This document shows, piece by piece, positions 1 through 8,769 of a DNA stretch of 64,000 bases (positions are counted from its first letter, which is position 1; every line of letters starts with the position of its first letter). Under the pieces are notes generated by a model that had not been told where the DNA came from, did no database searches, and saw only the letters and a list, made by a program, of their open reading frames with translations. The translations under genes were made by a program, and so were the position numbers. This DNA is from UMGS1851 sp900555605. Lineage in GTDB: Bacteria; Bacillota; Clostridia; UBA1212; UBA1255. The stretch lies in NCBI GenBank assembly GCA_902472555.1, contig CABROF010000001.1:1-64000 (forward strand), written 5' to 3'.

Positions 1-2
1 TT

Positions 3-626
3 CTACTTCATCCCCACCACGTCAATTTTATGCGCCGGCAGTCCGTAAAGCGCAATCAGTGCATTCTTGATCTTTTCCTGTATCACGCTGCTGTCCGCGC
101 CTTGGGCCGAAATTGCGATTCCCTTTAATGCGGGGCAGTTTTCCTGCAGGACCACCACGGATTCCGAGCCGTCCTTATTTTTAATGATCACATGGGTCTG
201 CTTATCTGTGGCGTTTTCCGTATCTCTCGTTCCGCCCTGGGAATCCTTTTCCGTTGTATGGGTATTATTTTTTTCGCTGTCGGCAGCAGCAACAATCGAG
301 AAGGAAGAATCCACATAAACAAGTGCTTTTACCTTTCCTACCCCCTCAATCGTTGAGACAAAGCTCTCAATCTGTTTTGCCAGATATTCCGTATACGTTT
401 CAAACGACATTTTACCGTAGGCAGAATTCGTTTTGCTGCCGCCGGACAGATCACTGCCGTCGGTTCCGGAGGTAATCGGACCGCCGGTTCCCCCGCTCTT
501 TTCAGTTCCGGTCATCAGGCCTTCCGATAAATTGGCTCCTGCCATCAATGCCGCACCGATCAGCGCAGGTATGATAAATTGTTTATACCGTCCAAGCAAT
601 TTGAATGCCTTCAGATTCAATTTCAT
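3..626 (-). CDS. spoIIIAG: Stage III sporulation protein AG
   Basis: SpoIIIAG forms a ring in the channel joining mother cell and forespore, alongside SpoIIIAH. One N-terminal membrane segment lies near residues 12-31 (IIPALIGAALMAG), followed by a Gly/Ser/Thr-rich linker and a ring-building domain (TYTEYLAKQIESFVSTIEGV, then VVVLQENCPALKGIAI). The start chosen is the Met of MKLNLKAF at 626, because GGAAGG lies about 10 nt upstream; a longer reading to 686 would run into spoIIIAF. Length is about 207 aa, close to the family norm. It is the last complete gene of the spoIIIA operon seen here; spoIIIAH would lie beyond the left edge. Confidence 0.93.
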   Translation of the reverse strand: MKLNLKAFKLLGRYKQFIIPALIGAALMAGANLSEGLMTGTEKSGGTGGPITSGTDGSDLSGGSKTNSAYGKMSFETYTEYLAKQIESFVSTIEGVGKVKALVYVDSSFSIVAAADSEKNNTHTTEKDSQGGTRDTENATDKQTHVIIKNKDGSESVVVLQENCPALKGIAISAQGADSSVIQEKIKNALIALYGLPAHKIDVVGMK

Positions 627-669
627 CTCAACCATCCCTTCCGAAAAGCAAGCTCCGTGTTTGCAGATG

Positions 670-1317
670 CTATAAAATAAACTCAATTTGATCCGCCGTG
701 ATATTCAGCAGCCGGCATATGGCTTCCGAGGCTTCTGCCAGCAGCTGCTTCTGCGTTTCTGTAAGCGTACCGCTGGTATGACCGTCCTCCTCCGTATCAG
801 AAGCGTTTCCGATTGAAATACCGCCGGAGGATATGATGATTTTGTCCACTGTGTCCACCGGTTTGATTAGCCTGTCGTCTTCCGCCTGCTCTTGCTTTTG
901 GCCGAAAGCAACGCTGCAGTATACGCGCTGAACGATGGCAAATGTATCCGAAGCAGAATCCCGCTCCACTACTACGGAAGCTGAAGCACAAAGCAAACCG
1001 GGAATTTCATTCACCGTTCTCTGTGTTTCTTCTTCCAATCTTAAGATGTAACGATCCATGACCTGCGCTTCATATGAGCCGTCAGCATCAATGGATTCTT
1101 CCAGCTCTGCTCGTGCGAGGTTGATCTCCATTTTAAAATCAGACAGCTTCAGAATCCCTTTTGCAATGATATCCTGTACCGGAGATACCACGGCAAGCAA
1201 AAAGATAAATCCGAATGCGGTCAGCGCAGTCTTTTTAACGGTTCCGGAGGGCAGCAGCAGTGTGCATACTGTGAGAACAATCGCAGCTGCCGCAACTTTA
1301 TAAACCCATTCGCTCAT
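670..1317 (-). CDS. spoIIIAF: Stage III sporulation protein AF
   Basis: Membrane component of the SpoIIIA-SpoIIQ feeding channel. The start is the Met of MSEWVYKVAAAA at 1317, with AGAAGGAAG about 6-8 nt upstream; a second Met two codons earlier (1323) sits almost on the ribosome binding site. The open frame extends much further upstream only as an out-of-frame shadow of spoIIIAE. Two hydrophobic segments fill residues 8-50 (VYKVAAAAIVLTVCTLLLP, ALTAFGFIFLLAVVSPV), followed by a soluble C-terminal domain ending LLNITADQIEFIL. 215 aa, usual for the family. Confidence 0.92.
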   Translation of the reverse strand: MSEWVYKVAAAAIVLTVCTLLLPSGTVKKTALTAFGFIFLLAVVSPVQDIIAKGILKLSDFKMEINLARAELEESIDADGSYEAQVMDRYILRLEEETQRTVNEIPGLLCASASVVVERDSASDTFAIVQRVYCSVAFGQKQEQAEDDRLIKPVDTVDKIIISSGGISIGNASDTEEDGHTSGTLTETQKQLLAEASEAICRLLNITADQIEFIL

Positions 1318-1367
1318 AAGCATCTTCCTTCTTTCTGCAGCGCACAGCATAAAGGCAGCGACACTGC

Positions 1368-2354
1368 TTACACTGCAACAGAAACAAAAATAGCAGTATT
1401 CATAATACACATCACACCCATCAGCGCCGACAGTCCCATCAGCATAGAAAGCGTATCGCCTGCTGCGGTCAAAAGCTTGCAGATTCTGTCGCTGGCCACA
1501 GGCTGGATTAGAACGCCTGCCAGCCGGTAAAGCAGAACATAAGCGATCATCTTTGCAAACGGCAGCAGGCATAAAACAAGTAATGCCGCCATAATTCCGA
1601 TGCCTGCAGCATTTTTCATCAGATTTGCGCTTGCAAAAACCATATCTGCGCTTTCCGAGAGATAGCGCCCTACTACAGGTACCATAGAACCGGCAAGATA
1701 CTTCAGTGTTTTGCTGCCAGCGCTGGTAAAGCTTCCGGACAAGGCACCGCTGACTGAGGATACACAGGTAAATACAATCATCATAATGCCAAGACCCCAA
1801 TTAAAAATAGAACGTACCATATTTTTTACGCCTTCTACCCGGAACCTGACGGAGATTACATCTGTAATTCCCAAGGCACCGTACAGTAAAGACAGCGGCA
1901 GAAAAACCGTTTTCAACAAAACGCCTACTACCTGTGTAATCAGCAGAAACATTCCGCTTCCGGCGGTCATTCCCATTGTCGCTAAGGCAGGAATTGATGA
2001 CAGCATCAACGCTGTCATTTCACCCATGGTATCTGCCGTCATAGAAGCAATTTGTATCACGTCCCGCACGATCGGTACGGCAATCACGGCAACGACGGCA
2101 AGCATCGCCGCTTCTCCCCACGCTGCATGGTCCGGTTCATAGACGGAAAGCATCAGGGAGGTTACATAAACGATTCCGACCACAGTAATCAGCACCGTAA
2201 TATTTTCCGTGACTCTGCCCAGCAGCTCACCGGCAAAAGACAGCAGAAGATCGCCGAAGGAGAAGCTTGTCTTTCCTGACATTGCATCCTGCATAGCGGA
2301 AACAGGGTTCAATCCCCACAATGTTCCCACCTCACCAAGCGTATCTTCCAGCAT
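1368..2354 (-). CDS. spoIIIAE: Stage III sporulation protein AE, short N-terminus
   Basis: Polytopic membrane protein of the SpoIIIA complex, 328 aa. Several hydrophobic helices are visible (ITVLITVVGIVYVTSLML, AAMLAVVAVIAVPIVRDVI, GMFLLITQVVGVLLKTVFL, MAALLVLCLLPFAKMIAYVL, and the C-terminal SALMGVMCIMNTAIFVSVAV). The start at 2354 is well supported by GGAGGTGA 6 nt upstream. B. subtilis SpoIIIAE is about 400 aa with an N-terminal signal peptide; this protein starts directly in the region after it and shows no signal peptide. It lies between spoIIIAD and spoIIIAF. Confidence 0.92.
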   Translation of the reverse strand: MLEDTLGEVGTLWGLNPVSAMQDAMSGKTSFSFGDLLLSFAGELLGRVTENITVLITVVGIVYVTSLMLSVYEPDHAAWGEAAMLAVVAVIAVPIVRDVIQIASMTADTMGEMTALMLSSIPALATMGMTAGSGMFLLITQVVGVLLKTVFLPLSLLYGALGITDVISVRFRVEGVKNMVRSIFNWGLGIMMIVFTCVSSVSGALSGSFTSAGSKTLKYLAGSMVPVVGRYLSESADMVFASANLMKNAAGIGIMAALLVLCLLPFAKMIAYVLLYRLAGVLIQPVASDRICKLLTAAGDTLSMLMGLSALMGVMCIMNTAIFVSVAV

Positions 2355-2386
2355 TTCCGTTCACCTCCGCGCACGTCTGGTTTCTC

Positions 2387-2782
2387 TTATCCGCTGATCG
2401 CAGTCTGTATCGTTGCCAGCAGCGCTACTGCCAGCGGCAATGCGATGATCACAATACAAACGCGGCCGGCAAGCTCGATCTTACCCGCTACCGCAGTTTC
2501 GCCTGCATCGCGGCAGACACCTGCGGAAAAATCCGCAATATAGGCTGTACCAATAATTTTCATAAGACTTTCCAATTCACCGTTTTCTAATCCGGTCTTC
2601 CCGAACAGCTCTCGGAGCGTTCCCATCAGTCCGCTGATCAGGCTGATCACCAAAGTCAGCAAAAGTACGCAGCCGGCCAAGGTAACCGGCACCGCCAGGT
2701 CTGATTTCCAGCCCTTCAGAAATACTACGATCATGACGATCATGACTCCGGAAGCAGCAATTTTTACGATATCGGAAAACAT
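2387..2782 (-). CDS. spoIIIAD: Stage III sporulation protein AD
   Basis: Small integral membrane protein of the SpoIIIA complex, 131 aa. Three to four hydrophobic helices are visible: residues 5-23 (IVKIAASGVMIVMIVVF), 30-52 (VPVTLAGCVLLLTLVISLI), a middle segment (IIGTAYIADFSAGVCRDAG) and the C-terminus (VCIVIIALPLAVALLATI). The AEA-like middle region and the order AC-AD-AE identify it. It follows spoIIIAC by 18 nt and was probably made from the same transcript. Confidence 0.93.
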   Translation of the reverse strand: MFSDIVKIAASGVMIVMIVVFLKGWKSDLAVPVTLAGCVLLLTLVISLISGLMGTLRELFGKTGLENGELESLMKIIGTAYIADFSAGVCRDAGETAVAGKIELAGRVCIVIIALPLAVALLATIQTAISG

Positions 2783-2800
2783 ATGGCCTCCCTTGCCTGA

Positions 2801-2995
2801 TTACAGGTCAAATAATGACTTCAGGGCTGTAAACAGCGCCCCGATCTCTTGTGCAATCACGAGCAAAACAATGATTAATCCCGCAATCGTAACCATCATC
2901 GCTTGTTCGTCTCTGCCGGATTTTGATAATAAGGAATTCAATATTGCTACGATGATCCCTACTGCCGCAATCTTAAAAATCAAGTCAATATTCAT
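2801..2995 (-). CDS. spoIIIAC: Stage III sporulation protein AC
   Basis: 64-aa membrane protein with two helices: residues 3-21 (IDLIFKIAAVGIIVAIL) and 31-55 (EQAMMVTIAGLIIVLLVIAQEIG). Family length is about 65 aa. It lies 26 nt after spoIIIAB. SpoIIIAC and AD are related to each other and are thought to be membrane subunits of the secretion-like channel built by the mother cell. Confidence 0.93.
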   Translation of the reverse strand: MNIDLIFKIAAVGIIVAILNSLLSKSGRDEQAMMVTIAGLIIVLLVIAQEIGALFTALKSLFDL

Positions 2996-3021
2996 ACGCC
3001 GCCGTCTCCTAACCGCTCTGA

Positions 3022-3561
3022 TTAAAATAGCAGGATTGCCGTAACAGCAGAAACCGCCACACAGAGCTTTATGACAATCCCGCCGTCCTTCTTTTCTTTA
3101 TCCGCAGCGGATTGTTCCAATTCATGCAATCGTTCTGATATTTTTGCAATATGTACGGACTGCCGGGCGCTGTCTGCGCTGCCTAAACCGGATCCTAAAT
3201 CCTTTAAGGTCTGTTTGTCTTCCTCTTTCAGAAAAAGGCCTTTGGGAAAAGTGTCTACTGCATCGCACCAAGCCTCTGCAACGCTGCGGCTTCCCGCTGC
3301 AATCTTTTCTGCCGCAGCCGTAAACAGATCCTTTCCTCCCTCCTCCGGGAAGCAGGTATTTCCGCAGCTCTGCAGTGCGTCCTCCAGCAGGCTGCCGGAT
3401 ACCATAATCTGATTATCCATTTGCTTCAGGGCATTTTGCAGACTGCTCAAAAGGCGTGTCCGTTCCCCGTATTCTTTTTTTATTCTGCGTCCCAAACAAT
3501 AGGCAGAACCTATCATCAGCAGCGCGCCTGCTATTTTTACAGCGAATATCACGCTCTGCAT
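3022..3561 (-). CDS. spoIIIAB: Stage III sporulation protein AB
   Basis: 179 aa. An N-terminal helix (residues 4-23, VIFAVKIAGALLMIGSAYCL), a helical soluble middle (RTRLLSSLQNALKQMDNQI) and a C-terminal membrane helix (KLCVAVSAVTAILLF) make up the two-anchor layout of SpoIIIAB, a distant relative of type II secretion protein GspF. It lies 5 nt after spoIIIAA, consistent with an ATPase-partner relationship. The start at 3561 is the only Met near the conserved N-terminus. Confidence 0.92.
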   Translation of the reverse strand: MQSVIFAVKIAGALLMIGSAYCLGRRIKKEYGERTRLLSSLQNALKQMDNQIMVSGSLLEDALQSCGNTCFPEEGGKDLFTAAAEKIAAGSRSVAEAWCDAVDTFPKGLFLKEEDKQTLKDLGSGLGSADSARQSVHIAKISERLHELEQSAADKEKKDGGIVIKLCVAVSAVTAILLF

Positions 3562-3566
3562 ACTGC

Positions 3567-4508
3567 TTACCCCCTTCTCACTTCTTCCAAGGTACCCGGT
3601 CCCATCCGGCTGCTCAGGATTACATATTTTTCAAAAACACCGGCCTCCATCATATCACGTATCTCTTTTCGAATGCCCACATCCTCAAAGCCGTATCCAT
3701 GGGCAGTTGCAATGATTCTGACACCTGCGTTCATGGCGGAAACAATTGCCGCACCATCTCCGCTGCCTCCGATTTCATCTGTAATAATAATTTTCGGAGC
3801 CAGCGCCCGCAGCATCATCTGGATGCCCTTTTCCTTTGGGCAGGCATCATAGATGTCCACCAAAATTCCCACATCGTTTGCAGGAATTCCTTTATAGCAG
3901 GCTGCAATTTCCGAACGTTCATCGACTACCCCGACATTTACGCCGGTAAATTCCGGATTCTGTCTGCCGGTAGATAAAATACGCGCCAGATCGCGGATTA
4001 CAGTGGTCTTGCCGCAGCAGGGAGGCGAAATGATCAAGGTGCTGTAAATATCGGAAGCATTGCGGATAATATGCGGCAAAAGCTTTTCCCCGCATCCCTT
4101 GACCTGTCTGGCAATCCGGATATTCAAGCTGGAAATATCACGCATACCGCCTCCGGCCAGCACATGACCGGCAATTCCGACACGGTGTCCTCCAGGCAGC
4201 GTTACAAATCCATTTTTAATATCCTCTGTAAATGCATAAAGAGAATTTTGACACACGCGCTGAAAAACGCCTTCTATCGCTTCGCGGCGCGGCCGGTATG
4301 CGGCAGGGGCAGAACATCGCTTCCCGTTTGCCGTAAGAAAAACATATTCGCTTCCCCTTATGATTACCAGCGGCAGTCCTGCCCGAATACGGATTTCCCC
4401 TGCCCCGCTGAATATCAGCTTGTCCTGCTGCGCTGCTTTATGTAATATTTCGCCGATTTCACCGCCGAGCCTGTCCAAGATCTCTGTTTTGATACGCTGC
4501 AGCTCCAC
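3567..4508 (-). CDS. spoIIIAA: Stage III sporulation protein AA (secretion-type ATPase)
   Basis: Mother-cell ATPase of the SpoIIIA channel, 313 aa. The nucleotide-binding core runs from about residue 155: Walker A reads SPPCCGKTTVIRD and Walker B IIITDEIGG. The family usually has GPPxxGKT, so Ser here replaces the first Gly of the P-loop; the catalytic Gly-Lys-Thr is kept. The start is a GTG at 4508 with GAGGTGAT about 5 nt upstream. First gene of the spoIIIA operon; a weak SigE-like promoter lies upstream (4531-4559), and a terminator isolates it from the efp unit. Confidence 0.94.
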   Translation of the reverse strand: MELQRIKTEILDRLGGEIGEILHKAAQQDKLIFSGAGEIRIRAGLPLVIIRGSEYVFLTANGKRCSAPAAYRPRREAIEGVFQRVCQNSLYAFTEDIKNGFVTLPGGHRVGIAGHVLAGGGMRDISSLNIRIARQVKGCGEKLLPHIIRNASDIYSTLIISPPCCGKTTVIRDLARILSTGRQNPEFTGVNVGVVDERSEIAACYKGIPANDVGILVDIYDACPKEKGIQMMLRALAPKIIITDEIGGSGDGAAIVSAMNAGVRIIATAHGYGFEDVGIRKEIRDMMEAGVFEKYVILSSRMGPGTLEEVRRG

Positions 4509-4530
4509 TCTGAATCACCTCTTCGACCAA

Positions 4531-4559
4531 TATATATTCGCCGATGGACAGGACTATGC
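4531..4559 (-). promoter_or_regulatory. Possible SigE-type promoter of spoIIIA
   Basis: On the minus strand GCATAGT (4553-4559) is followed after 14 nt by AATATATA (4531-4538). This resembles the SigE -35 and -10 elements, and spoIIIA is a known SigE operon in B. subtilis. The match is by eye only. Confidence 0.35.
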
Positions 4560-4590
4560 TAAAAATATCATGATTCTTCTCAGCAGATCT

Positions 4591-4639
4591 GAATAAAAAA
4601 ACTGCCGTACAGAAACGGAAGCGCGTCCTGTACGGCAGT
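4591..4639 (-). terminator. Intrinsic terminator after the CD1247-like gene
   Basis: A perfect 12-bp stem (ACTGCCGTACAG at 4601-4612 with CTGTACGGCAGT at 4628-4639) is followed on the minus strand by TTTTTTATTC. It ends the efp/CD1247-like transcript before spoIIIAA. Confidence 0.88.
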
Positions 4640-4662
4640 AATCATAATTATATTATAATACT

Positions 4663-5085
4663 TTAATCTTCGTCATCCTCATGGTGGCCGCAGCCGCAAT
4701 CGCAGTCGCCGCAATCGCAGTCCCAGTCAATGTCAATTACCTCACCGCAGGACGGACAGGTAATTTGCGTACATTCATCATTCAAAACGTCATCATCAAC
4801 AGCAATGACCGCATCACAGTTCGGGCACCGCAGATCCTCATAGGTAATCTCGCCGTCTTCATCGTCATACAGATCAGACTCCATATCATCCATCCGCTCA
4901 TCCATATCATCTAAGGTTTCTCGAATTTCCTCATGATCCTCTTCAACCTCTTCGACGGCTAAAGCAATATCATCCAGCACCTCGATAATTTCTTTCAGCA
5001 GTCTTCCCTCATTGGTATCCTCGTTCAATTTCATTCCGTCAGCCAATCCTCTCAGATAGCTGACACGTTCAGACAAATAACCCAT
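4663..5085 (-). CDS. CD1247-type N-terminal domain protein with zinc ribbon
   Basis: 140 aa. The N-terminal part (MGYLSERVSYLRGLADGM) matches the conserved start of the clostridial CD1247 family. A very acidic coiled-coil-like middle (EEVEEDHEEIRETLDDMDER) follows, then a zinc-ribbon pair CPNC and CPSC about 27 residues apart and an Asp/Cys-rich tail (CDCGDCDCGCGHHEDDED) that may bind more metal. The start at 5085 has GGAGGTG 6 nt upstream, better than the earlier in-frame Met at 5109. Function unknown. The position between efp and spoIIIAA is typical in Clostridia. Confidence 0.85.
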   Translation of the reverse strand: MGYLSERVSYLRGLADGMKLNEDTNEGRLLKEIIEVLDDIALAVEEVEEDHEEIRETLDDMDERMDDMESDLYDDEDGEITYEDLRCPNCDAVIAVDDDVLNDECTQITCPSCGEVIDIDWDCDCGDCDCGCGHHEDDED

Positions 5086-5108
5086 TTTCCGCACCTCCAT
5101 TTGATTCA

Positions 5109-5666
5109 TTATGCTCTTTCCATATATTCTTCCGTACGGGTATCGATCCGGATCCGATCCCCGACATTGATAAACAGTGGAACCTTCACCATTGCGCCCG
5201 TTTCTACGATGGCAGGCTTTGTCGCGCCGGTAGCAGTGTCCCCTTTAAAACCGGGCTCGGTCTCGGTTACTTCCAGTTCTACAAAAATAGGAGGCTCGAT
5301 TCCAAAAACGCTGCCCTTAAAAGAAAGAATTTTACAGACATCGTTTTCCTTTACAAACTTCAGCGTATCGCCTACCGTAGATTCATTCAAAGGAATCTGC
5401 TCATAAGTCTCGACATCCATAAAATAGTATAACCCGTCATCATTATATAAATACTGCATGTCCTTCCGCTCGATATGCGCTTTCGGCATTTTATCCGTTG
5501 GATTGAAGGAACGCTCAACAGTCGCGCCTGTTACCACATTTTTAATTTTCGTTCTTACAAAGGCAGCGCCCTTTCCCGGCTTTACATGCTGGAATTCAAT
5601 TACCTGATACACATTGCCGTCCATTTCGAACGTTACGCCATTTCTGAAATCACCTGCTGTTATCAT
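5109..5666 (-). CDS. efp: Translation elongation factor P
   Basis: EF-P relieves ribosome stalling at polyproline stretches. 185 aa, exactly the family length, with the three-domain layout: KOW-like N-terminal domain (ITAGDFRNGVTFEMDGNVYQ), the loop lysine in HVKPGKGAAF that enters the peptidyl-transferase centre, and C-terminal OB folds ending VGDRIRIDTRTEEYMERA. The start at 5666 is the Met of MITAGDF with GGAGG about 10 nt upstream; an in-frame upstream Met at 5699 lacks support. No EpmA/EpmB-type modification gene is in the window. Confidence 0.97.
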   Translation of the reverse strand: MITAGDFRNGVTFEMDGNVYQVIEFQHVKPGKGAAFVRTKIKNVVTGATVERSFNPTDKMPKAHIERKDMQYLYNDDGLYYFMDVETYEQIPLNESTVGDTLKFVKENDVCKILSFKGSVFGIEPPIFVELEVTETEPGFKGDTATGATKPAIVETGAMVKVPLFINVGDRIRIDTRTEEYMERA

Positions 5667-5736
5667 AAACAAAAAACCTCCATATTTTCTCTCAGGCACA
5701 ACCGCTCCATTGCTCCATGCACCTATGCCGTTGGCA

Positions 5737-5765
5737 ATTATACACTATAAAAAATAAATATTCAA
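5737..5765 (-). promoter_or_regulatory. SigA-type promoter of efp
   Basis: On the minus strand TTGAAT (5760-5765), a 17-nt AT-rich spacer, then a perfect TATAAT (5737-5742). It lies about 70 nt upstream of the efp start. Confidence 0.75.
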
Positions 5766-5879
5766 TATATTTCCGACGAGAAGCGTGCGGCAAATAAACG
5801 CGGGGGCCCCGCTTCTCCCTTTTTCGGATTATCCGGAACCCCCACGCAAAGTTATTCTTACAGCAAAAGAAAATCAATT

Positions 5880-7079
5880 TTATTTTCTGTTTCCTACCGG
5901 CCGGCATACTTTCCTATATGTCATAAAGACAAACAAGAAAAGCAGAATCGAATATACTGCGCCTACGCCTATCGGATCGCCAGTTTCAGTATTGACATCC
6001 GTATCCGCAGGCGGCACGTATTCCGCAACGGTTGCATCCTGAATATAAGACAGCTTTACAGTAAAATCCGCTGTAGCCGCTCCATCCAGGTAGGTCGCCC
6101 CATCCTCTCGAGGACCGTGCGTCCAAAGATTCAGCGCATCCGCCGTCTGCAGCGTAATCAGGTAATCCCCTTTCGGCAGACCCTTTTCATAAAATACGGT
6201 ATATGCCTTATAATAGTCCGCGTGCGCGCAGTTCCATTGCTCGGAAATCAGCGGCTTACCGGAAATGGTCCTATCATAGTTCTGATTCCAAGCATATACG
6301 TTCACGGTAATTTTTGCCTCTCCGCTTTCCACAAACAGGTCATTGATCACCAGTCCGCTCATATAATTTTCCCGGACCGTAAATTTCTGTGCAACCGTAT
6401 CGTAATCCTTTACTGAAATATAGCTGCTCCCATCATTCGCAGCCCCGCTTCCGTACATTGGAATGATGCTTTCTGCATAAGGCACCCGCAGATTGGGCGT
6501 GTCGTCAGCGGCAGCGTCAGGATCGAGGATACAGCTAAACAGAAACGACGGCCTCACCGTGCTGTCACCTGACTGTCTTTCGTATACATCGCCGTCAATA
6601 TAGCACGTAATCCCCTCAACCTCTGATTTCACCGGCACATACAGCGCTGTTCCCAGGTAAGCGCGATATACCAGGAGATACCGCCCCTCGGAAAATGCAC
6701 GTCCGAAATCCACGCGGAAATCATGCATACCCGGATCGATCCAGGAGGTTGCCGGATTATCAGGATGTTCAATAATATCAGTAAAAATCGGCGACTTTTC
6801 CACTGTTGTCCGATAATCTGTATCCCAGCGGTATAGCAGCAGTTTGGCGGAAACCGCCCCCGCATACCAGCTGGGGATTACGACACCTGTCAGCTTCGCA
6901 TCCCGAATTTCAAAGGAAACACCTAAATCAGACTGCTCTGTAGTCTGATACCGCTCCGGGCCGTCCCCTTCTCCGCCCATCGGAAGAATTGTTTCCGCGG
7001 CTCTTACCGTCGGCAAAGTGCCGGCAAGGCAAAAAACAAGAGCACACACAAGCGTAATCGCAATACCTCTCTTTTTCAT
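5880..7079 (-). CDS. Exported protein with two YKWD modules and C-terminal membrane anchor
   Basis: 399 aa. Signal peptide in residues 1-27 (cleavage likely after TVRA). Two related beta-sandwich-like modules follow: the first has WYAGAVSAKLLLYRWDTDY near residue 72-89 and FSEGRYLLVYRA, the second ITVNVYAWNQNY and LPKGDYLITLQ. Before each module stands a similar leader, ILPMGGEGDG and IIPMYGSGA. The C-terminus has ETGDP, a hydrophobic span (AVYSILLFLFVFMTY) and a basic tail, so it is probably held on the membrane or wall. Start at 7079: GGAG 5 nt upstream. It follows the GH20 gene by 40 nt and resembles the protein at 8770-10059. Function unknown. Confidence 0.8.
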   Translation of the reverse strand: MKKRGIAITLVCALVFCLAGTLPTVRAAETILPMGGEGDGPERYQTTEQSDLGVSFEIRDAKLTGVVIPSWYAGAVSAKLLLYRWDTDYRTTVEKSPIFTDIIEHPDNPATSWIDPGMHDFRVDFGRAFSEGRYLLVYRAYLGTALYVPVKSEVEGITCYIDGDVYERQSGDSTVRPSFLFSCILDPDAAADDTPNLRVPYAESIIPMYGSGAANDGSSYISVKDYDTVAQKFTVRENYMSGLVINDLFVESGEAKITVNVYAWNQNYDRTISGKPLISEQWNCAHADYYKAYTVFYEKGLPKGDYLITLQTADALNLWTHGPREDGATYLDGAATADFTVKLSYIQDATVAEYVPPADTDVNTETGDPIGVGAVYSILLFLFVFMTYRKVCRPVGNRK

Positions 7080-7119
7080 CAGTTCTCCATCCTTTCTTTC
7101 TATTTGCCTGTTCAGGCAG

Positions 7120-8688
7120 CTATTGATTCTTAAAATTCCGCAGAATTTTCGCAAGATCCTTGTTTGCCTCCTCGTATGCAGCGGTAAATGCCTCGTACGT
7201 AATTTCTTTATCCGCTACATTCCAGGTATTCTCAGCCAGCGCGGGCAGGCGTTCCAAAAGGAGCTTCTGCTCCTGCCGGATGCCCTCCTCAAGGTTATCC
7301 GCATATGCCGTCATAATCGCATCGCCCCATGCCAGAAGCTGGCCTCCCATCACCTGATCCGTAGGTTCTACTGTCAATCCGTCAAGATAGGGCGATCCGC
7401 CGTGCACCGGTTTCCAGGAATAGATATTCCAATTAAAAACCGCTTCCTGAGACCAATGCGTGTTGGGCGTTACAACATACATCGGGACCCAAGAGCAATT
7501 GATAATCCGAAAGCCGCCTTCCAGAAGATCCGGCGTAGGCTGATAATAATTCTCCCAGCTCATCATCAGAATCTCCTTGGATACCATATCGTTGACTTCC
7601 TTTGCAAACCCTTCCCATGCAACCGGAATACGGCCGTTTTGAAATACCACGTCTGCAATCTGCATGATAAAATGCGCATACATTTGTTCCGATGCCAGCT
7701 TTTGCGGCATACCATCTGCATCAATGCCCTGGGACTCCGCATATTTTTTGCATTTATTGCATTTCAGCCAGTTCTGAATAGCCGCTTCGTCTCCACCGAT
7801 ATGAATATATTTTGAATGCGGGAACAGCGCGCAGAGTTCGTTAAATATCTCCCGCAGCGCCTGAAAACTTTCTTCATGCTGGCAGATAATTCCGCTGGTA
7901 CCAAAGATGCGCGGATATTTCTGCTGAAATGGTTCACAATGACCGGGAATATCGATTTCCGGCATAAGCTCAATGCCTCTTTGATATGCGTATTCCACCA
8001 GAGAAGCAATCTCCTCTTTTGTGTAATGCCGGTTTTCCGTCGGCAGCTCCGGATATGACGTACAAGGCAGCGTATAGCTTTGAGAATCGGTAAAATGCAA
8101 ATGCAGTACACTAAGCTTGTAATAGTAGCACATATCCACATAATCGTATAGAAAACTGATATCATGCCAGTTGCGCGCAATATCTACCATCATGCCGCGG
8201 TAGTCACTGTCCGGTCTGTCCGTCACCTCAAGCCGCGGAATAGATACACCGTTATCCATTTTCTCCATCATTTGAAGCAATGATGCAAAGCCGTGATTGA
8301 TCCCCTCCGTATCAGAAGCAGACAGCGTCACACCATCCTCCCTGCATACCAGGCGATATGCGCTGCTTTCAATTTCCGGATCCTTTGCGATGCGAATTTC
8401 CCCGTCCGCAGCTTCAGTAAAAGTAATTCCGAACAATCTTTCCCCATATTCCGAAAAAGCTGCCGCAGCGGAATAGAAGCTCTCGTCCGTACAAGTATAG
8501 GTCGGATTGTATTTGTACGCCGTATACATACCATCCTTCTGCACCGTTCCCTTTACGGATTTCGGCTTTGGCAGCAAAGAAAGGGGCTGGCTTGACGTGC
8601 TGCGGGCGCTCTGCTGCGTACAGGACGTCAGCAGCGCCGGAAGAGAAAAAATCAGCAGCAGCATGACGGATATCCATTTTCTGTTCAT
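7120..8688 (-). CDS. Family 20 glycoside hydrolase lipoprotein (beta-N-acetylhexosaminidase)
   Basis: Predicted to remove terminal GlcNAc or GalNAc from glycans outside the cell. 522 aa. Lipoprotein signal with lipobox LLTSC (Cys23). A GH20b-like domain spans about residues 38-145 and the TIM-barrel catalytic domain runs from about 160. The Asp-Glu catalytic pair is in HIGGDEA (D300-E301); the enzyme uses substrate-assisted catalysis. Other landmarks: DYRGMMVDIARNWH, LHLHFTDSQ and MPEIDIPGH. It sits between two YKWD-module genes on the same strand (gaps 81 and 40 nt), so is probably one operon. An intracellular partner, NagA, is encoded at 25177-26214. Confidence 0.92.
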   Translation of the reverse strand: MNRKWISVMLLLIFSLPALLTSCTQQSARSTSSQPLSLLPKPKSVKGTVQKDGMYTAYKYNPTYTCTDESFYSAAAAFSEYGERLFGITFTEAADGEIRIAKDPEIESSAYRLVCREDGVTLSASDTEGINHGFASLLQMMEKMDNGVSIPRLEVTDRPDSDYRGMMVDIARNWHDISFLYDYVDMCYYYKLSVLHLHFTDSQSYTLPCTSYPELPTENRHYTKEEIASLVEYAYQRGIELMPEIDIPGHCEPFQQKYPRIFGTSGIICQHEESFQALREIFNELCALFPHSKYIHIGGDEAAIQNWLKCNKCKKYAESQGIDADGMPQKLASEQMYAHFIMQIADVVFQNGRIPVAWEGFAKEVNDMVSKEILMMSWENYYQPTPDLLEGGFRIINCSWVPMYVVTPNTHWSQEAVFNWNIYSWKPVHGGSPYLDGLTVEPTDQVMGGQLLAWGDAIMTAYADNLEEGIRQEQKLLLERLPALAENTWNVADKEITYEAFTAAYEEANKDLAKILRNFKNQ

Positions 8689-8769
8689 AATTTCCTCGTT
8701 TCTCCGCAGCTTTTGACACTCGGCACGCCGGCAGCTGCGGCAGCACGGCGTGCACCGATCTTTTTCTGC

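Noticed and set aside
1318..1800. N-terminal extension of spoIIIAF
   Set aside because: It lies out of frame inside spoIIIAE; a good ribosome binding site supports the start at 1317.
5767..5850. GC-rich palindrome GCGGGGCCCCGC-like near 5800 as terminator
   Set aside because: The arms have no loop and no U-run follows on the minus strand, so it was not listed.
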